Assembly: GCF_009742725.1 (NCBI RefSeq)
Contig: NZ_WPHG01000007.1
Span: 62,001 to 126,000 of the forward strand
Source of the DNA: Nitratireductor arenosus
Lineage (GTDB): Bacteria > Pseudomonadota > Alphaproteobacteria > Rhizobiales > Rhizobiaceae
Direction: 5' to 3'
DNA: 64,000 bases
Part shown: positions 54,287 through 61,989 of the stretch, piece after piece
Numbering within the stretch: the stretch's first letter is position 1
How the letters are laid out: the number at the start of each line of letters is the position of its first letter
Made by a program: the position numbers and the translations under genes
Notes under the pieces: generated by a model
Database searches by the model: none
What the model was told of the DNA's origin: nothing
The model's input: the letters and a program-made list of their open reading frames with translations, nothing else

Positions 54287-55308
54287 GATTGGCCCTCCTC
54301 GATTGGCGCCTTCAGGCAGGCAACGGCGTGTCCGTCGGCCACGGCCGTCAATTCGGGCCGGTGCCGGGTACATTCCTGACCGCTGAAGACGCATCTGGGA
54401 TGGAATCGGCACCCCGGAGGCATCGACGCAACCGGCGGCACCACCCCGTCGATGGCCAGCAGCCGCGTGGCGGCCTGGTCCATGCGTGGAATGCTGCCGA
54501 GTAGACCGAGCGTGTATGGGTGCTGCGGGTCGGCGAAGAGCGCGTCGCAGGTCGCCTTCTCCGCTATGCGTCCGGCATACATGACGGCAACCTCGTCGGC
54601 GACCTGCGCCACGACACCCAGATCGTGGGTGATCAGAACGATCGCCATATTGGTCTCCTGCTGGAGGTCGCGCAGAAGATCGAGAATCTCGGCCTGGACG
54701 GTCACGTCAAGCGCCGTCGTCGGCTCGTCCGCGATCAGCACCTCCGGCTTGCAGGACAACGCCATGGCAATAGCCGCGCGCTGGCGCATGCCGCCCGACA
54801 ATTGGTGCGGATATTCGTCGAAACGTCTCTCCGCCGCCGGCATGCGCACCTGCACCAGCGCCTCGATGGCACGGCGGCGCAGCACTTCGTAGGACGACTT
54901 GCGATCATGCGCGCGCATCGCCTCGACGATCTGGAACCCGACGGTCAGAACCGGATTGAGACTGGTCATCGGCTCCTGGAAGATCATCGCGATGCGATTT
55001 CCGCGGATCCGCCGCATCTCGGCCGGCGACAAGTCGAGCAGGTTTCGTCCGGAAAACTCGATCCGTCCCTCAACCCGGCAAGGCGGCGGCACCAGCCCCA
55101 TCACCGACAGCGAGAGCATCGACTTGCCGCAACCGCTTTCGCCGACGATGCCGAGTGTCTTGCCACGCCGTACCGACAAGTCGACGCCGTCGACCACCGT
55201 CACGCCGCCGGGGCGGGAGCCCAGGGTCGTGCGTAGCTGCTTGATCGACAGGATCTCTTCGTGCCGATCAACACCGGCGCTGGTCCCACAGGTCGCGGTC
55301 GCGTTCAT
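54283..55308 (-). CDS. Dipeptide ABC transporter ATP-binding protein (DppD-like)
   Basis: 341 aa. Walker [11 protein letters not shown]-loop [12 protein letters not shown], signature [15 protein letters not shown], Walker [14 protein letters not shown]-loop ITHDLGVV, and the C-terminal [15 protein letters not shown] block. ATGA-type overlap with the permease gene upstream (4 bp). Confidence 0.94.
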   Translation of the reverse strand: MNATATCGTSAGVDRHEEILSIKQLRTTLGSRPGGVTVVDGVDLSVRRGKTLGIVGESGCGKSMLSLSVMGLVPPPCRVEGRIEFSGRNLLDLSPAEMRRIRGNRIAMIFQEPMTSLNPVLTVGFQIVEAMRAHDRKSSYEVLRRRAIEALVQVRMPAAERRFDEYPHQLSGGMRQRAAIAMALSCKPEVLIADEPTTALDVTVQAEILDLLRDLQQETNMAIVLITHDLGVVAQVADEVAVMYAGRIAEKATCDALFADPQHPYTLGLLGSIPRMDQAATRLLAIDGVVPPVASMPPGCRFHPRCVFSGQECTRHRPELTAVADGHAVACLKAPIEEGQS

Positions 55309-56204
55309 CGGCCGTCCTCGCCGGACAAACGGGGATCGAGGGCATCACGCAGGACATCGCCAAGCATGTTGATGGCAAGAATGGTCGACGCGATGGCAAT
55401 GCCCGGAAACACCGAGGCGGCCCAGGCCAGGCTGATATATTTCTGGCCCTCGCTGATCATGCCGCCCCATGTGGGCGTGGGGGGCTGGATGCCGAGTCCC
55501 AGAAAACTCAGCGTCGCCTCGATCAGGATCATGCGCGACAGTTCGTAGGTGGCGAATACGATCGTTGCCGACAGCACGTTGGGGCCGATATGCCGGAAGA
55601 TGACACGCATTGCCGGCGCGCCGATAGCCCGGGCGGCCTCGACATACTCCATTTCCCGCACCGAAATGACCGCCGCGCGAACGATGCGGGCAAATTGCGG
55701 CCAGCCGGAAATGCCAAGCACCACGATCAGGGTGAGCACGGACGAGCCGACGACGGCGACCACCGCGATCACCAGCAGGATCACCGGAAAGGCGAGTTGC
55801 ATGTCGATCAGGCGCAAGACAAGCGCATCCGTCCTGCCGCCATTGTATCCCGCGACCAGTCCGACCGTCGTGCCGATGCTGCAGGAGATGACAACCGCCG
55901 CGATGCTGATCAAAAGCGTCGCGCGCGCGCCGTAGATGATGCGCGACAGAATATCGCGACCAAGCTGGTCGGTTCCCAGGAAATGCCCCTCCGGTCCACC
56001 CAGGAAGGACGGCGGCGCGAGCCTTGCCAAAAGGCTCTGCTCGGCGGGATCGTGCGGCGCCAAGAGGCCGGGCGCGAGCGTGGCCCCGAGGGCCAACCCG
56101 ACCACGATCAGGCTGGTGACGGCCACCGGCGAGCGCAGATGGCGCATAAGCGAGCCCAGGCGCCTGTGCCGACGAGCCGGCATGAATACAGGTGCAACGG
56201 TCAT
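55305..56204 (-). CDS. Dipeptide ABC transporter permease (DppC-like)
   Basis: 299 aa, N-terminal helix then periplasmic segment with [24 protein letters not shown] (about 74-97), five more helices and the coupling loop [21 protein letters not shown] (about 184-204). Overlaps DppB and DppD genes by 4 bp on each side. Confidence 0.94.
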   Translation of the reverse strand: MTVAPVFMPARRHRRLGSLMRHLRSPVAVTSLIVVGLALGATLAPGLLAPHDPAEQSLLARLAPPSFLGGPEGHFLGTDQLGRDILSRIIYGARATLLISIAAVVISCSIGTTVGLVAGYNGGRTDALVLRLIDMQLAFPVILLVIAVVAVVGSSVLTLIVVLGISGWPQFARIVRAAVISVREMEYVEAARAIGAPAMRVIFRHIGPNVLSATIVFATYELSRMILIEATLSFLGLGIQPPTPTWGGMISEGQKYISLAWAASVFPGIAIASTILAINMLGDVLRDALDPRLSGEDGR

Positions 56205-57118
56205 TTGTAACGAACCCTTGGATCCAGCACGGCCGAGAGGATGTCCGCGAGCAGGTTGGAGAGAACGAAGATCAGGGCGAAGAAGAACACCACCGCCTGA
56301 ACGACCGGATAGTCGCGCGCATAGATTGCCTGGATGACGAGGCGCCCCACGCCCGGCCAGGAAAAGACCGTTTCGGTGACGATCACGCCGCCCATGAGGA
56401 CGCCGAACTGCAGCGCGATCACCGTCAGTACGGGAATGAAAGCGTTGCGCGCGACATGGCGCATGACGACGGTGAATTCGCCCAGCCCCTTGGCCCTGGC
56501 GGTGCGAACGAAATCCTGCCGCATCACGTCCAGCATCGTCGAACGCATAACCCGTGCCAGCAGCGCGACGAGCGTTGAGGCCAAAGTGGTCGCGGGCAAG
56601 ATCAGGTGAACCAGCCCGCCGCTACCGCCGGTCGGCAGCCATTTCAGCCATACCGAGAAGATGAGGATGCACAAAACGCCCCAGTAGAAGGTCGGCACGG
56701 CCTGACCGAATGCGGCCAGGCTGCGCACCGCCACGTCCAGAAGCGAGTTGCGGTAATAGGCGGACACGATGCCGGCCGGGATGCCGACGCCAACGGCGAT
56801 AAAAAGCGTCGCCAGGGCAAGCTGAATAGTCGCTCCGAGCCTCTCGGCGAGCAGGCTTATGGCCGGCTCTCCGAAGCGCAGGGAATTGCCGAAATCGCCC
56901 TGCAAGGCCTTGTAGAAGAACGCGACAAACTGCTCCATGAGCGGCTTGTCCAGCCCATACTGGACCCGAAACGCGTCCCGCGCCTCCTCCGAGGCATCGA
57001 TCGGCAGAAACAGGTCCGTCGGATCACCGCTCAGACGCGTGAGGAAGAAACACACCACCACAATGCCGAGCAGCGACGGAATTGTGTAAAGAAGGCGGCG
57101 CAACACATAATCGACCAT
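56201..57118 (-). CDS. Dipeptide ABC transporter permease (DppB-like)
   Basis: 305 aa. Starts YVLRRLLYTIPSLLGIVVVCFFLTRLSGDP, has the conserved YGLDKPLMEQF periplasmic motif (about 53-63), and the coupling loop FVRTARAKGLGEFTVVMRHVARNAFIP (about 202-228). It begins 75 bp after the binding-protein gene, across a large palindrome. Confidence 0.94.
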   Translation of the reverse strand: MVDYVLRRLLYTIPSLLGIVVVCFFLTRLSGDPTDLFLPIDASEEARDAFRVQYGLDKPLMEQFVAFFYKALQGDFGNSLRFGEPAISLLAERLGATIQLALATLFIAVGVGIPAGIVSAYYRNSLLDVAVRSLAAFGQAVPTFYWGVLCILIFSVWLKWLPTGGSGGLVHLILPATTLASTLVALLARVMRSTMLDVMRQDFVRTARAKGLGEFTVVMRHVARNAFIPVLTVIALQFGVLMGGVIVTETVFSWPGVGRLVIQAIYARDYPVVQAVVFFFALIFVLSNLLADILSAVLDPRVRYK

Positions 57119-57157
57119 TGGACACCTGTGGTCGCGGGAGTGCGTGAAATCGGGTGG

Positions 57158-57189
57158 CAGGGCTTCGCGCCGGCCGGCGCGAAGCCCTG
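57158..57189. terminator. Perfect 32-bp palindrome between the peptide-binding protein and permease genes
   Basis: CAGGGCTTCGCGCCGG (57158-57173) is followed directly by its reverse complement (57174-57189), 4 bp past the binding-protein stop. In RNA it forms a very stable hairpin with no T tract. Stem-loops at this place, as between malE and malF, protect the upstream mRNA and lower permease expression. Confidence 0.75.
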
Positions 57190-57193
57190 AACG

Positions 57194-58732
57194 TTAGTTC
57201 AAGGACATTCCGTAGATGACCCAGCGCTGGTCGCCGCGCGGCGCAAAGCCGTTCACACGCTCCGAAACGCCGTAGAGGTCGACACCCTGGTACAGGAACA
57301 GCACATGCGCCTGATCGTGCATGATGCGCATGGATTTTCTGTAGATCTCCTGCCTCTTTGCGCGATCCAACTCGCTGCCGCCGGCGTCGATAAGCGTGTC
57401 GAGCTCGGGATTGTTGACGTAGGAATATCGCCAGTCCGAGCGGTACTGCGAGAGCTGAAGATCGGGATCGTCGGCGGGAGCCAGCCCGACATAGCCCATC
57501 GGCTGCAGTTCGCGCCCGCTGAGCTGACGCAGGAACTCGCCTGGCTCGAGCGATACCATCCGGGTTCTCACGCCGACGGCGCCCAGCATGCCGGCCACGG
57601 CTTCGGCCACTTCCCTGTCCTGCGCATAGCGCCCGGTGGGGAATTTGAACGTGATGTCGAAACCGTCGGGATAGCCGGCTTCGGCGAGCAACGCCTTCGC
57701 CTTTTCGGGATCATAGGGGTAGTCGCTGATGTCGGGATTGAAACCGACCTGCTCCTTGCGCAGCAGCTGCCCGTTGAGCGACCTCGCCTGCCCCTGAAAG
57801 AGCCCTTTGATGATGCCTTCCTTGTCGACCGCGTAATTGATCGCCTGGCGGACGCGGACATCGTGCAGGGGGCTCTCCTGGCCCGGTAGATTGGACAGGG
57901 AGACCGTGAAGATCCGATAGCTGGGGATGGACATCACCTCCAGGCCGGACTGGCCGCCGATCTGCGCCGAAGCCGCGATCGGGACATTGGTGGCAATGTC
58001 GAATTCACCGGCCATGAGCGCGGAGGCACGCACCATGTCGTCGGGGATCGGACGCAGCACGATACGCTCGATACCTTCGGGAACCTCTCCCCAATAATCC
58101 GGATTGGCCTCCATCACCAATTCGCTGTCGCGCACCCAATCGGCCAGCTTGAAGGGGCCGGTGCCGATCGGCTTGCTGCCAAATCCGTCGGGCCCGCCGA
58201 CTTCCTGCCAATAGGCAGGCGGGACGATGAAGACCTGGCTCAGCACGAGGTTAAGCGCGGGATAGCGCTGGTTGAGATAAAGCATGACCGTGTGGTCATC
58301 GACCTTTTCGGCCCGGTCGATGACCACGGAGTAGCGCCCATAGGCCGGCGTGGTCTTTATGTCGGTGAAGATGTCGAACGAATGGACGACCGCATCGGCG
58401 TTGAAGGGCTCGCCGTTGGTAAACTGGATATTTTTGCGCAGCGAGATTCGGACCGTCTTGTCATCGACCAGTTCGTAGCCCTCGGCCAAGATCGGCTGCG
58501 CCTCATCGGAATCCGGCGGCACCCAGAACAGCGGCTCGACGATCAGACTGCCGACATTGATCTGCTCCTGAGTGGTCGAATAGTTGGGCCACAGAGAAAC
58601 GGGATCGAACCCCTGGGCAATGGACAATACGCCCTCTTCTGTCGCCGAAGCCGGAACGACCCCGACAAACTGCGAAGCCAGCAGCGACACCGACATCAAG
58701 CCGGAGAGAAAAGTTCTTCTGATTATCGTCAT
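57194..58732 (-). CDS. ABC transporter substrate-binding protein (family 5, peptide type)
   Basis: 512 aa. Signal peptide with a twin-arginine-like start (IIRRTFLSG, 3-11) and a hydrophobic stretch to about residue 29 ending ASA. SBP family 5 blocks: IVEPLFWVPPDSDEAQPILAEGYEL-type segment near 68-92, FTNGEPFNADAVVHSF (about 109-124), GTGPFKLADWVRDSELVMEAN (about 189-209) and VRQAINYAVDKEGI (about 293-306). Binds peptides or similar compounds for the DppBCDF-like transporter. First gene of the operon; the upstream 125 bp carry no operator I can name. Confidence 0.93.
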   Translation of the reverse strand: MTIIRRTFLSGLMSVSLLASQFVGVVPASATEEGVLSIAQGFDPVSLWPNYSTTQEQINVGSLIVEPLFWVPPDSDEAQPILAEGYELVDDKTVRISLRKNIQFTNGEPFNADAVVHSFDIFTDIKTTPAYGRYSVVIDRAEKVDDHTVMLYLNQRYPALNLVLSQVFIVPPAYWQEVGGPDGFGSKPIGTGPFKLADWVRDSELVMEANPDYWGEVPEGIERIVLRPIPDDMVRASALMAGEFDIATNVPIAASAQIGGQSGLEVMSIPSYRIFTVSLSNLPGQESPLHDVRVRQAINYAVDKEGIIKGLFQGQARSLNGQLLRKEQVGFNPDISDYPYDPEKAKALLAEAGYPDGFDITFKFPTGRYAQDREVAEAVAGMLGAVGVRTRMVSLEPGEFLRQLSGRELQPMGYVGLAPADDPDLQLSQYRSDWRYSYVNNPELDTLIDAGGSELDRAKRQEIYRKSMRIMHDQAHVLFLYQGVDLYGVSERVNGFAPRGDQRWVIYGMSLN

Positions 58733-58857
58733 GGATTTTACCCCTCTTTCCTTTTTTGCGAATAATCGATTTCACCCTGCGGCAGACCGAAGCTCCGCGG
58801 GGCATTGCCAGGTGATTGGGCCGGCATTCTCCTTCGCCAAAGCCGCGAAAGCCCTGT

Positions 58858-59622
58858 TCAGGACATCTCCACCCCACGCGACGGGTCCGACCAGAACGGG
58901 TCGCCCACGCCCTTTCCGATGCGCAGCGCCTCTTCGCGCACCCGCGCCCGCATGCGCTTCAGCAACGGCTCATCCACGGCGTCTGACGGATAAGAGATCG
59001 AGAACGAAATGTTTTCGTGGCGCGCCGGATCACATACGGCGGCGCCAACCGCCGACACGCCCGACCGCATTCCGTCGAACAGGTTGAAGACGCCGGTACG
59101 GCGGGTCTCCTCGATCCTGGCTAGGGCGTTCTCGCGCGCCTCGTCGCCATCGAGCTTGCCGTCGAGCGCGGTCAGGATCTGCTCGTCCGTCTGCCGCGCC
59201 AGGAGCGTAACGCCGAGCGCCGTCGGCAAGGCCGGCATGCGCCGCCCCACCGCGTGCACGAGCCGCAACGGGTAGGATCCCGACTTGGCCCGAAGGATGA
59301 TGATGTCGGCGCCGGACAACACCGCGACATAGCCCACGAACTGAAACTCCGAGACCAATTCGTCGATGCTGGCATTGACCATCGACAAGAGCGACCGCGC
59401 CGCAACGAAGCAGTCCGCCAACGCGAGCGCCTGCACCCCGAGAACGTAGCCCGCATCCCCTGCCTCGCGCTCGACAAGCCCGAATTCGCTCAACGTCTTC
59501 AGAAGGCGCGACGCTGAACTCTTCGGGATGTCCAGCTCGCGACATACTTCCCCGACCCGTAGCACCGGGCGCTCCTTGCTGAAGTGCGTGAGGATTTTGA
59601 GGCCGTTTTCGAGCGAGCTCAT
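58858..59622 (-). CDS. IclR family transcriptional regulator
   Basis: 254 aa from the ATG at 59622, with GGAA 6-9 bp upstream. Winged helix at about 5-65 (RVGEVCRELDIPKSSASRLLKTLSEFGLV) and IclR effector domain at about 75-250 (PALPTALGVTLLA, and GVSAVGAAVCDP). Such regulators often control degradation of organic acids or amides and bind their own promoter. It lies between two amide-hydrolysing operons on the same strand, and two palindromes occur just before it. Confidence 0.93.
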   Translation of the reverse strand: MSSLENGLKILTHFSKERPVLRVGEVCRELDIPKSSASRLLKTLSEFGLVEREAGDAGYVLGVQALALADCFVAARSLLSMVNASIDELVSEFQFVGYVAVLSGADIIILRAKSGSYPLRLVHAVGRRMPALPTALGVTLLARQTDEQILTALDGKLDGDEARENALARIEETRRTGVFNLFDGMRSGVSAVGAAVCDPARHENISFSISYPSDAVDEPLLKRMRARVREEALRIGKGVGDPFWSDPSRGVEMS

Positions 59623-59623
59623 G

Positions 59624-59664
59624 TTGTTCCATATACAGCAACTATGTTGTTCTATATAGTTCAA
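59624..59664. promoter_or_regulatory. Two predicted IclR operators before the iclR gene
   Basis: Two imperfect 18-bp palindromes, TTGTTCCATATACAGCAA at 59624-59641 and TTGTTCTATATAGTTCAA at 59647-59664, spaced 23 bp centre to centre (about two helical turns). The first touches the iclR ribosome-binding site, so bound protein would block expression. From 59665 to 59947 I see no gene. Confidence 0.65.
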
Positions 59665-59947
59665 TAGCCATCCACCGTTTGTCAACCCGGAATCTCAAGG
59701 AACGCTCGACGGCGCATTCACCCGACCGCAAGCATCACTCACGCAGTTGTTTTTGCGGGTTCTTTTTCTTCAAGATTCCGAAGAGGGGCGTCCGGGCCGC
59801 CGCTTTGCGTCGGTCGTCCGACAGTGCTGGACACGACAAGCCGGTCTCGCAAAGCGACATGTCCGGACGACTTGCAGCCGTTCGCCGCAGACGAAAATCG
59901 TTGCGCCGCCTGCCGTCCGCGCCCGCATTTGATAGGCTGATGTCGGT

Positions 59948-61375
59948 TTATCGGGTCGACATCTGCTCTTGCACCGTGCGCACGGCCTCTTGGCCGGCGA
60001 GGAAGCCGAAGGCGATCGCCGTCAAGAGCCCGTTGCCGGACAGATAACCGGAGACATCGGGACCTGACACGCCGCAAGCCGCGCCGCCGCCGGCGAAAAG
60101 ATTGGCAAAGGGCCGGCCCTTCCGGTCAAGGACGCGGGCGCGGTCGTCGATCCGCAACCCGCCCTGGGTGTGGAACAGCGCGCCGGTCACCTTGACCGCG
60201 TAAAACGGTGGCAACAGCGGTGCCAGACCGGCAAAATCCCGCCCGAGCGGGTCGGGCTTCGCACCGACGCAAAACCGCGCCACCTCGGCCAGCGTGGCGG
60301 CGAGCCGCAATTGCGGCAGCCCGGTCAGGGCGGCGAGCGCACCGACGGTCGTCGCCGTGCGCACGGCGCCGGCGGCATGCGCCTGGCGATAGTCGGGAAA
60401 GGTGAGGCCGAAGCGGTGGACCGTTTCGTCATAGACGTTCCAGGCAAAACCGCCCGGCTGGGCGAGCACCTTGACCGCCTGCTCGGAATAGCCGCCGCTT
60501 TCATCGGCAAAGCGGTCGCCATCGCCGTTGAGTTGGATCGCGCCCTTCATCATTAGCGCCCAGGAAATCAGGATCGCGTGCGGATGGGCCAGCGAACCGT
60601 GTCCCTGATAGCCGGACATGTGCGCGAACCCGGCGCCGAGCGCCTCGCCCCAGCGTACGGCGTCCCCGGTATTGCCGGTATGGCCGTAATAAAGCGCCTT
60701 GCCAAGTTCGGGAATGTGGGCTTCCATCAGGTCCGGATCGCCGCCGAAACCGCTCGAGGCTAGAACCAGCGCGCCGCAACCCAGGGTTTCGCGTGTTCCG
60801 CCCGGTCGCTCGATCCCGACCGCGGTGATCCGGCCGTCGGGGGCGGCGTAAAGATGCGTGGCGCGCGCCTCGGTGACGATCGCGATATCCATCGCCTCGG
60901 CGGCGGCCAGCAGCCTCGCATGCAGCGCCGCGCCGGTGCGCTCGTCGACGCAATGCATACGGTGGCGGCTGTGGCCCGGGTAAAGAAAATCATCGAGAAC
61001 CTGCCAGTCGACGCCGGCGTGATCGGCGAGCCATTCCAGCGCCGGACCGATGGTTTCGGCGGCCAGGATCGCCAGTTCCGCGTCGCAACGCCCGTTCGAC
61101 TTGGCCAGGATGTCGGCCGCGAATCGCGCGGGCGTGTCGTCCGTAACGCCGATCTTTCGCTGAAAGCGGGTGGCCGGCGCGGGCACGAAGCCGGACGACA
61201 TCGCGGTCGAGCCCGACGGCGTGGCGTCGCGTTCGACAACCACCACCTCCGCGCCGGCGGCACACGCACGCAGTGCGGCGACCAGGCCGCAAGCGCCGGC
61301 GCCGATCACCACGACATCGGCCGCCGCGTCACGGCGGTCGGGCGCGGTGCGCAGAACGCGGCCTTCCACCCTCAC
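59948..61375 (-). CDS. FAD-dependent oxidoreductase (fumarate reductase flavoprotein-like, FAD_binding_2)
   Basis: 475 aa from a GTG at 61375 overlapping the stop of the hydrolase gene (GTGA). Dinucleotide motif VVIGAGACGLVAAL (22-35), VERDATPSGSTAMSSG for FAD, and a C-terminal GGGAACGVSG...GNGLLTA block. No signal peptide, and no covalent-flavin motif is evident. The family covers fumarate reductase, 3-ketosteroid dehydrogenase and many unknown desaturases. Context suggests oxidation of a compound linked to cyclic amide breakdown. Confidence 0.87.
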   Translation of the reverse strand: MRVEGRVLRTAPDRRDAAADVVVIGAGACGLVAALRACAAGAEVVVVERDATPSGSTAMSSGFVPAPATRFQRKIGVTDDTPARFAADILAKSNGRCDAELAILAAETIGPALEWLADHAGVDWQVLDDFLYPGHSRHRMHCVDERTGAALHARLLAAAEAMDIAIVTEARATHLYAAPDGRITAVGIERPGGTRETLGCGALVLASSGFGGDPDLMEAHIPELGKALYYGHTGNTGDAVRWGEALGAGFAHMSGYQGHGSLAHPHAILISWALMMKGAIQLNGDGDRFADESGGYSEQAVKVLAQPGGFAWNVYDETVHRFGLTFPDYRQAHAAGAVRTATTVGALAALTGLPQLRLAATLAEVARFCVGAKPDPLGRDFAGLAPLLPPFYAVKVTGALFHTQGGLRIDDRARVLDRKGRPFANLFAGGGAACGVSGPDVSGYLSGNGLLTAIAFGFLAGQEAVRTVQEQMSTR

Positions 61376-61986
61376 GCCTCTTCGACCAGCTCGCGCGCTT
61401 CGGCGCAGCGCATGGTGCGGGCCACGGTGGCAAGGTCGGCGACGGCGCGCTCATGGGTGTCGCGCAAAAACGCCGCGCAACCGTCCGACAAGACGATGGT
61501 GGCAAAGTCGCGCACATGCGCGTCGCGCACCGTGGAGGCGACGCCGCCATTGGTGACGATGCCGCAAAAGATCAGCGTGTCGACGCCGGCCTTGCGCAGC
61601 AGCCATTCGAGCCGGGTCATGTAGAAGGCCGAATAGGCGATTTTTTCCACCGTCAGATCGGCCGGTTTGAGGAGATCGACCAGATCGTGGCCCCACGAAC
61701 CGGGAGCGAAATCGCCCTTGCCGAGAAACGGCCGCATCGCCTTGAGATGCGGCGCGATGAACGGTTCGCCGCGCTTGCCGGGAACCAGCGTAAAATGCGT
61801 CGAGACGATCCAGCCGCCGCGCGCGCGCAGCGCCTCGGCCACGGGCAACACGCGTTGCGGCAGGGCGGCGATGTCGTCACTGGCCTGGCCGCCGCGGGCA
61901 TAAGCGCCGTCGGGATGCAGAAAATCGTTTTGCAGATCGACGATGACCAGCGCGGTGCGCGCGACATCGATTGCGGCATGCGCCAT
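61372..61986 (-). CDS. Isochorismatase-fold protein lacking the catalytic cysteine
   Basis: 204 aa. The fold is clear: Asp17 in VIVDLQNDFLHPDGAY and Lys115 in TVEKIAYSAF occupy two triad positions. At the third, the usual TNxCV reads TNGGV, so the nucleophile is Gly148; a Cys exists only seven residues earlier (FCG, Cys141). The reading is clear in the DNA, so it is not a translation artefact. It may use another mechanism, bind without hydrolysis, or need Cys141. It lies 3 bp after HyuA and overlaps the FAD gene by 4 bp. Confidence 0.85.
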   Translation of the reverse strand: MAHAAIDVARTALVIVDLQNDFLHPDGAYARGGQASDDIAALPQRVLPVAEALRARGGWIVSTHFTLVPGKRGEPFIAPHLKAMRPFLGKGDFAPGSWGHDLVDLLKPADLTVEKIAYSAFYMTRLEWLLRKAGVDTLIFCGIVTNGGVASTVRDAHVRDFATIVLSDGCAAFLRDTHERAVADLATVARTMRCAEARELVEEA

Positions 61987-61989
61987 TTT

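Noticed and set aside
59679-60047. 122-codon plus-strand frame upstream of iclR
   Set aside because: Overlaps the end of the FAD oxidoreductase on the other strand, with unlikely composition and no start signal.
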